This document shows, piece after piece, positions 62,519-64,000 of a stretch of DNA of 64,000 nucleotides (position 1 is its first letter; each line of letters starts with the position of its first letter). Source of the DNA: Pleodorina starrii (taxonomy: Eukaryota > Chlorophyta > Chlorophyceae > Chlamydomonadales > Volvocaceae); contig BRXU01000024.1 of the NCBI GenBank assembly GCA_030267565.1, forward strand, positions 792,001-856,000. Direction: 5' to 3'. The notes under the pieces are model-generated. The model was not told the origin of the DNA. It did not search any database and was given only the letters and a program-made list of their open reading frames with translations. The translations under genes were made by a program, and so were the position numbers.

Positions 62519-63955
62519 TCACTCGTCCAGTGCCGACATCCACAGCACACCTCGGTGGCCGTGTGGGTCGGGCAGCAGCTCCCACACCGCATCTGCGCCG
62601 CTACCGCCCTCACCCGACCGGGCCCCGTCGCCCATGCCGCCGCCATGCCGCCCAGCCTCCTCCTCCCCATCACCCTCCCCGGCCGCCAGAACCACAAACC
62701 CCGTGTGCCGTACCTCGTACACGAGAGCCCACGGCGCCACCGTCGCGGCGGCGCAGGCCACTGCCTCGCCGTGCGTAACCACCAGCACGGCCTCCACCGT
62801 CCCCTCCCTCGGCGGCTTCCGGTGCCGCGTGTGGCGCCGTCCGACCGGCCCGAACGCGCCGTCATGGGGCGGCGTATCGAGCTGACTGATGGGCTGCCGC
62901 CGGAACTGCCGGACATCGTCGGCATCATCTTCCTCGCTCTCGTCACCGCAGCAGCTCGTCTTGTCGTACTCCGTACGGCCACCCCGTTCACCGCCGTTGC
63001 CGGGACTCATGAAGCCGCCGGCTGCGGCGTCTTGGGCGCTTGGCCCCGGCGAATGGTCCTCTGGTCTGCCACCCGGCGCCTGCTCGTCCGCCGCCAGCGG
63101 CGACATCGGCGCGGACGACGACGGCGCCCCGGAGGCACCGCCGGCGCCAGCGCCGCCGTCACCGGCCCCGGGAACCTCCGCGTTCACACCGTGGGTGCGC
63201 CGTGTCGTCCCCGCCTGCCACAATGCACGCCAGGGCGCCAACGACGGCCGATGCGCGCCGCCGATCGATCCGTTGGTGGTCGGCCCCGGGGCTACGACGC
63301 GGGCCGTCATCGCGTCCGCCTCCGTCGACTCGCCGCAACATGTACCGGTGGGGGCACCGCGCGTACTGGCGGCGCTGCCGTCGCCGGCGGCGGGCTCCTC
63401 GGCGGTCGCGGCAGGCCCTGCTGCTGCCGCTGCCGCCGCCGCCGCCGCCATCAGGCACCGGATCGCGGCCCGATACCGCACGTGCGCAGCCTCCAGGGTC
63501 TCCGGGGCGTACGGCACACCGTACTCCGGCAAGAGAGGCGCGGCCGCCGCGGCGGCGAGGTGCGTATGTTCCACGCCCTGCCCGCCCCGGTGGTCCCTGC
63601 CCCGGGGCCAGTGTCGCCCGGGTGCCTCCCCGCACCCCTCGCCCTTCCCACTCGAGCCCCCGTCTTCGCCCGGGAGGGCGTCAGGCCCCGAACGTCGCCG
63701 CTCCCGACTGACGGCCTCCCCAGCGGCGGCCATGCTGCTGCGCACCGTTTCCTCCGCGCGCCCATCCCCGCCCTCCCCGAGGGAGTGCCGGCAACTGTCG
63801 GGTGCGGACTCGGACTCGGACTCGGGTGGTGACGGCGGTGACAGCCCCGCGGCCGTGAGTGGGCCGTCACCGCCGGCAGCGGTATCGCCGGGTGGCGCCG
63901 CTCCAACCGCCGCCAGGTCAAGCGGCGGTGGCAGCACCGTCACTCGGAGTCCCTG
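62519..63955 (-). CDS. Histidine phosphatase superfamily protein, 3' part (5' end outside window)
   Basis: A single large exon ends at a TGA at 62,519-62,521. Its 5' boundary is probably the acceptor CGCCCAG at about 63,956-63,962, so the encoded part (about 478 residues) begins GLRVTVLPPPLDL. The C-terminal half of a phosphoglycerate-mutase-like fold is visible: PETLEAAHVRYRAAIRCLM (the E..R..I helix) and VEAVLVVTHGEAVACAAATV (second catalytic-site His in THGE), followed by YEVRHTGFVVL. The first catalytic RHG motif must lie upstream of the window. Between the helix and the THGE strand lies an insertion of about 220 residues, rich in Ala, Gly, Ser and acid, where ordinary members have a short loop. 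The substrate is unknown. The gene is convergent with the PG-repeat gene. Confidence 0.7.
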   Translation of the reverse strand, partial: QGLRVTVLPPPLDLAAVGAAPPGDTAAGGDGPLTAAGLSPPSPPESESESAPDSCRHSLGEGGDGRAEETVRSSMAAAGEAVSRERRRSGPDALPGEDGGSSGKGEGCGEAPGRHWPRGRDHRGGQGVEHTHLAAAAAAPLLPEYGVPYAPETLEAAHVRYRAAIRCLMAAAAAAAAAAGPAATAEEPAAGDGSAASTRGAPTGTCCGESTEADAMTARVVAPGPTTNGSIGGAHRPSLAPWRALWQAGTTRRTHGVNAEVPGAGDGGAGAGGASGAPSSSAPMSPLAADEQAPGGRPEDHSPGPSAQDAAAGGFMSPGNGGERGGRTEYDKTSCCGDESEEDDADDVRQFRRQPISQLDTPPHDGAFGPVGRRHTRHRKPPREGTVEAVLVVTHGEAVACAAATVAPWALVYEVRHTGFVVLAAGEGDGEEEAGRHGGGMGDGARSGEGGSGADAVWELLPDPHGHRGVLWMSALDE

Positions 63956-64000
63956 GGCGCACGCCGGGGGGTTGGGGTGCGGGATGCGGGGAGCCGTCTG

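Overview
This window reads as nuclear DNA of a volvocine green alga (Chlamydomonas/Volvox group). The evidence is very high GC, many short exons joined by phase-consistent GT-AG introns, abundant GC-rich microsatellites, poly-Ala/Gly/Gln-rich proteins, a ciliary-type PG-repeat protein, TTTAGGG-type interstitial repeats and algal-style retroelements. No prokaryotic organisation is visible. Exon joins were made by hand from splice motifs, reading phase and protein-family patterns. They are internally consistent, but no transcript was available.

Layout. 1-13 kb is a repeat-rich accessory segment. It holds a 184-bp spacerless palindrome, a fold-back element, and two tandem paralogues of a glycosyltransferase-like type II membrane protein (the first intact at 3183-4966, the second decayed at 9299-10109). 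The paralogues are separated by retroelement debris: a non-LTR retrotransposon pseudogene, a gag-only element with DIRS/TOC1-like split direct repeats and 70-bp hairpin-bearing tandem repeats, and further LINE 3' fragments. 13.5-30.3 kb on the minus strand is one 18-exon receptor-like protein kinase gene: signal peptide, beta-helix-like ectodomain, Gln-rich juxtamembrane part, one transmembrane helix, a (GGGGCC)n exon coding about 324 Pro-Gly residues, then a complete TKL-type kinase domain. A truncated retrotransposon sits in its large intron, inside a (CA)n tract. 30.4-33.9 kb has no gene I can support. 33.9-37.2 kb (+) encodes an atypical short-chain dehydrogenase/reductase, probably organellar.

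39.2-44.5 kb (-) is a five-exon ARID-domain gene encoding about 942 residues. About 500 bp away, divergently transcribed, starts a giant gene (45,014-60,738, +, about 22 exons, about 2,322 residues) carrying repeated sperm-tail PG-rich (STPGR/SHIPPO) motifs, so probably a ciliary/flagellar or microtubule-associated protein. 62.5-64 kb (-) is the 3' part of a histidine-phosphatase-superfamily gene whose domain is split by a very long low-complexity insertion; its 5' end is outside the window.

The genes do not form a pathway. The most distinctive biology is the kinase gene (very long coding GGGGCC tract, 18-nt microexon, large insertions), the giant PG-repeat gene and the split-repeat gag element.
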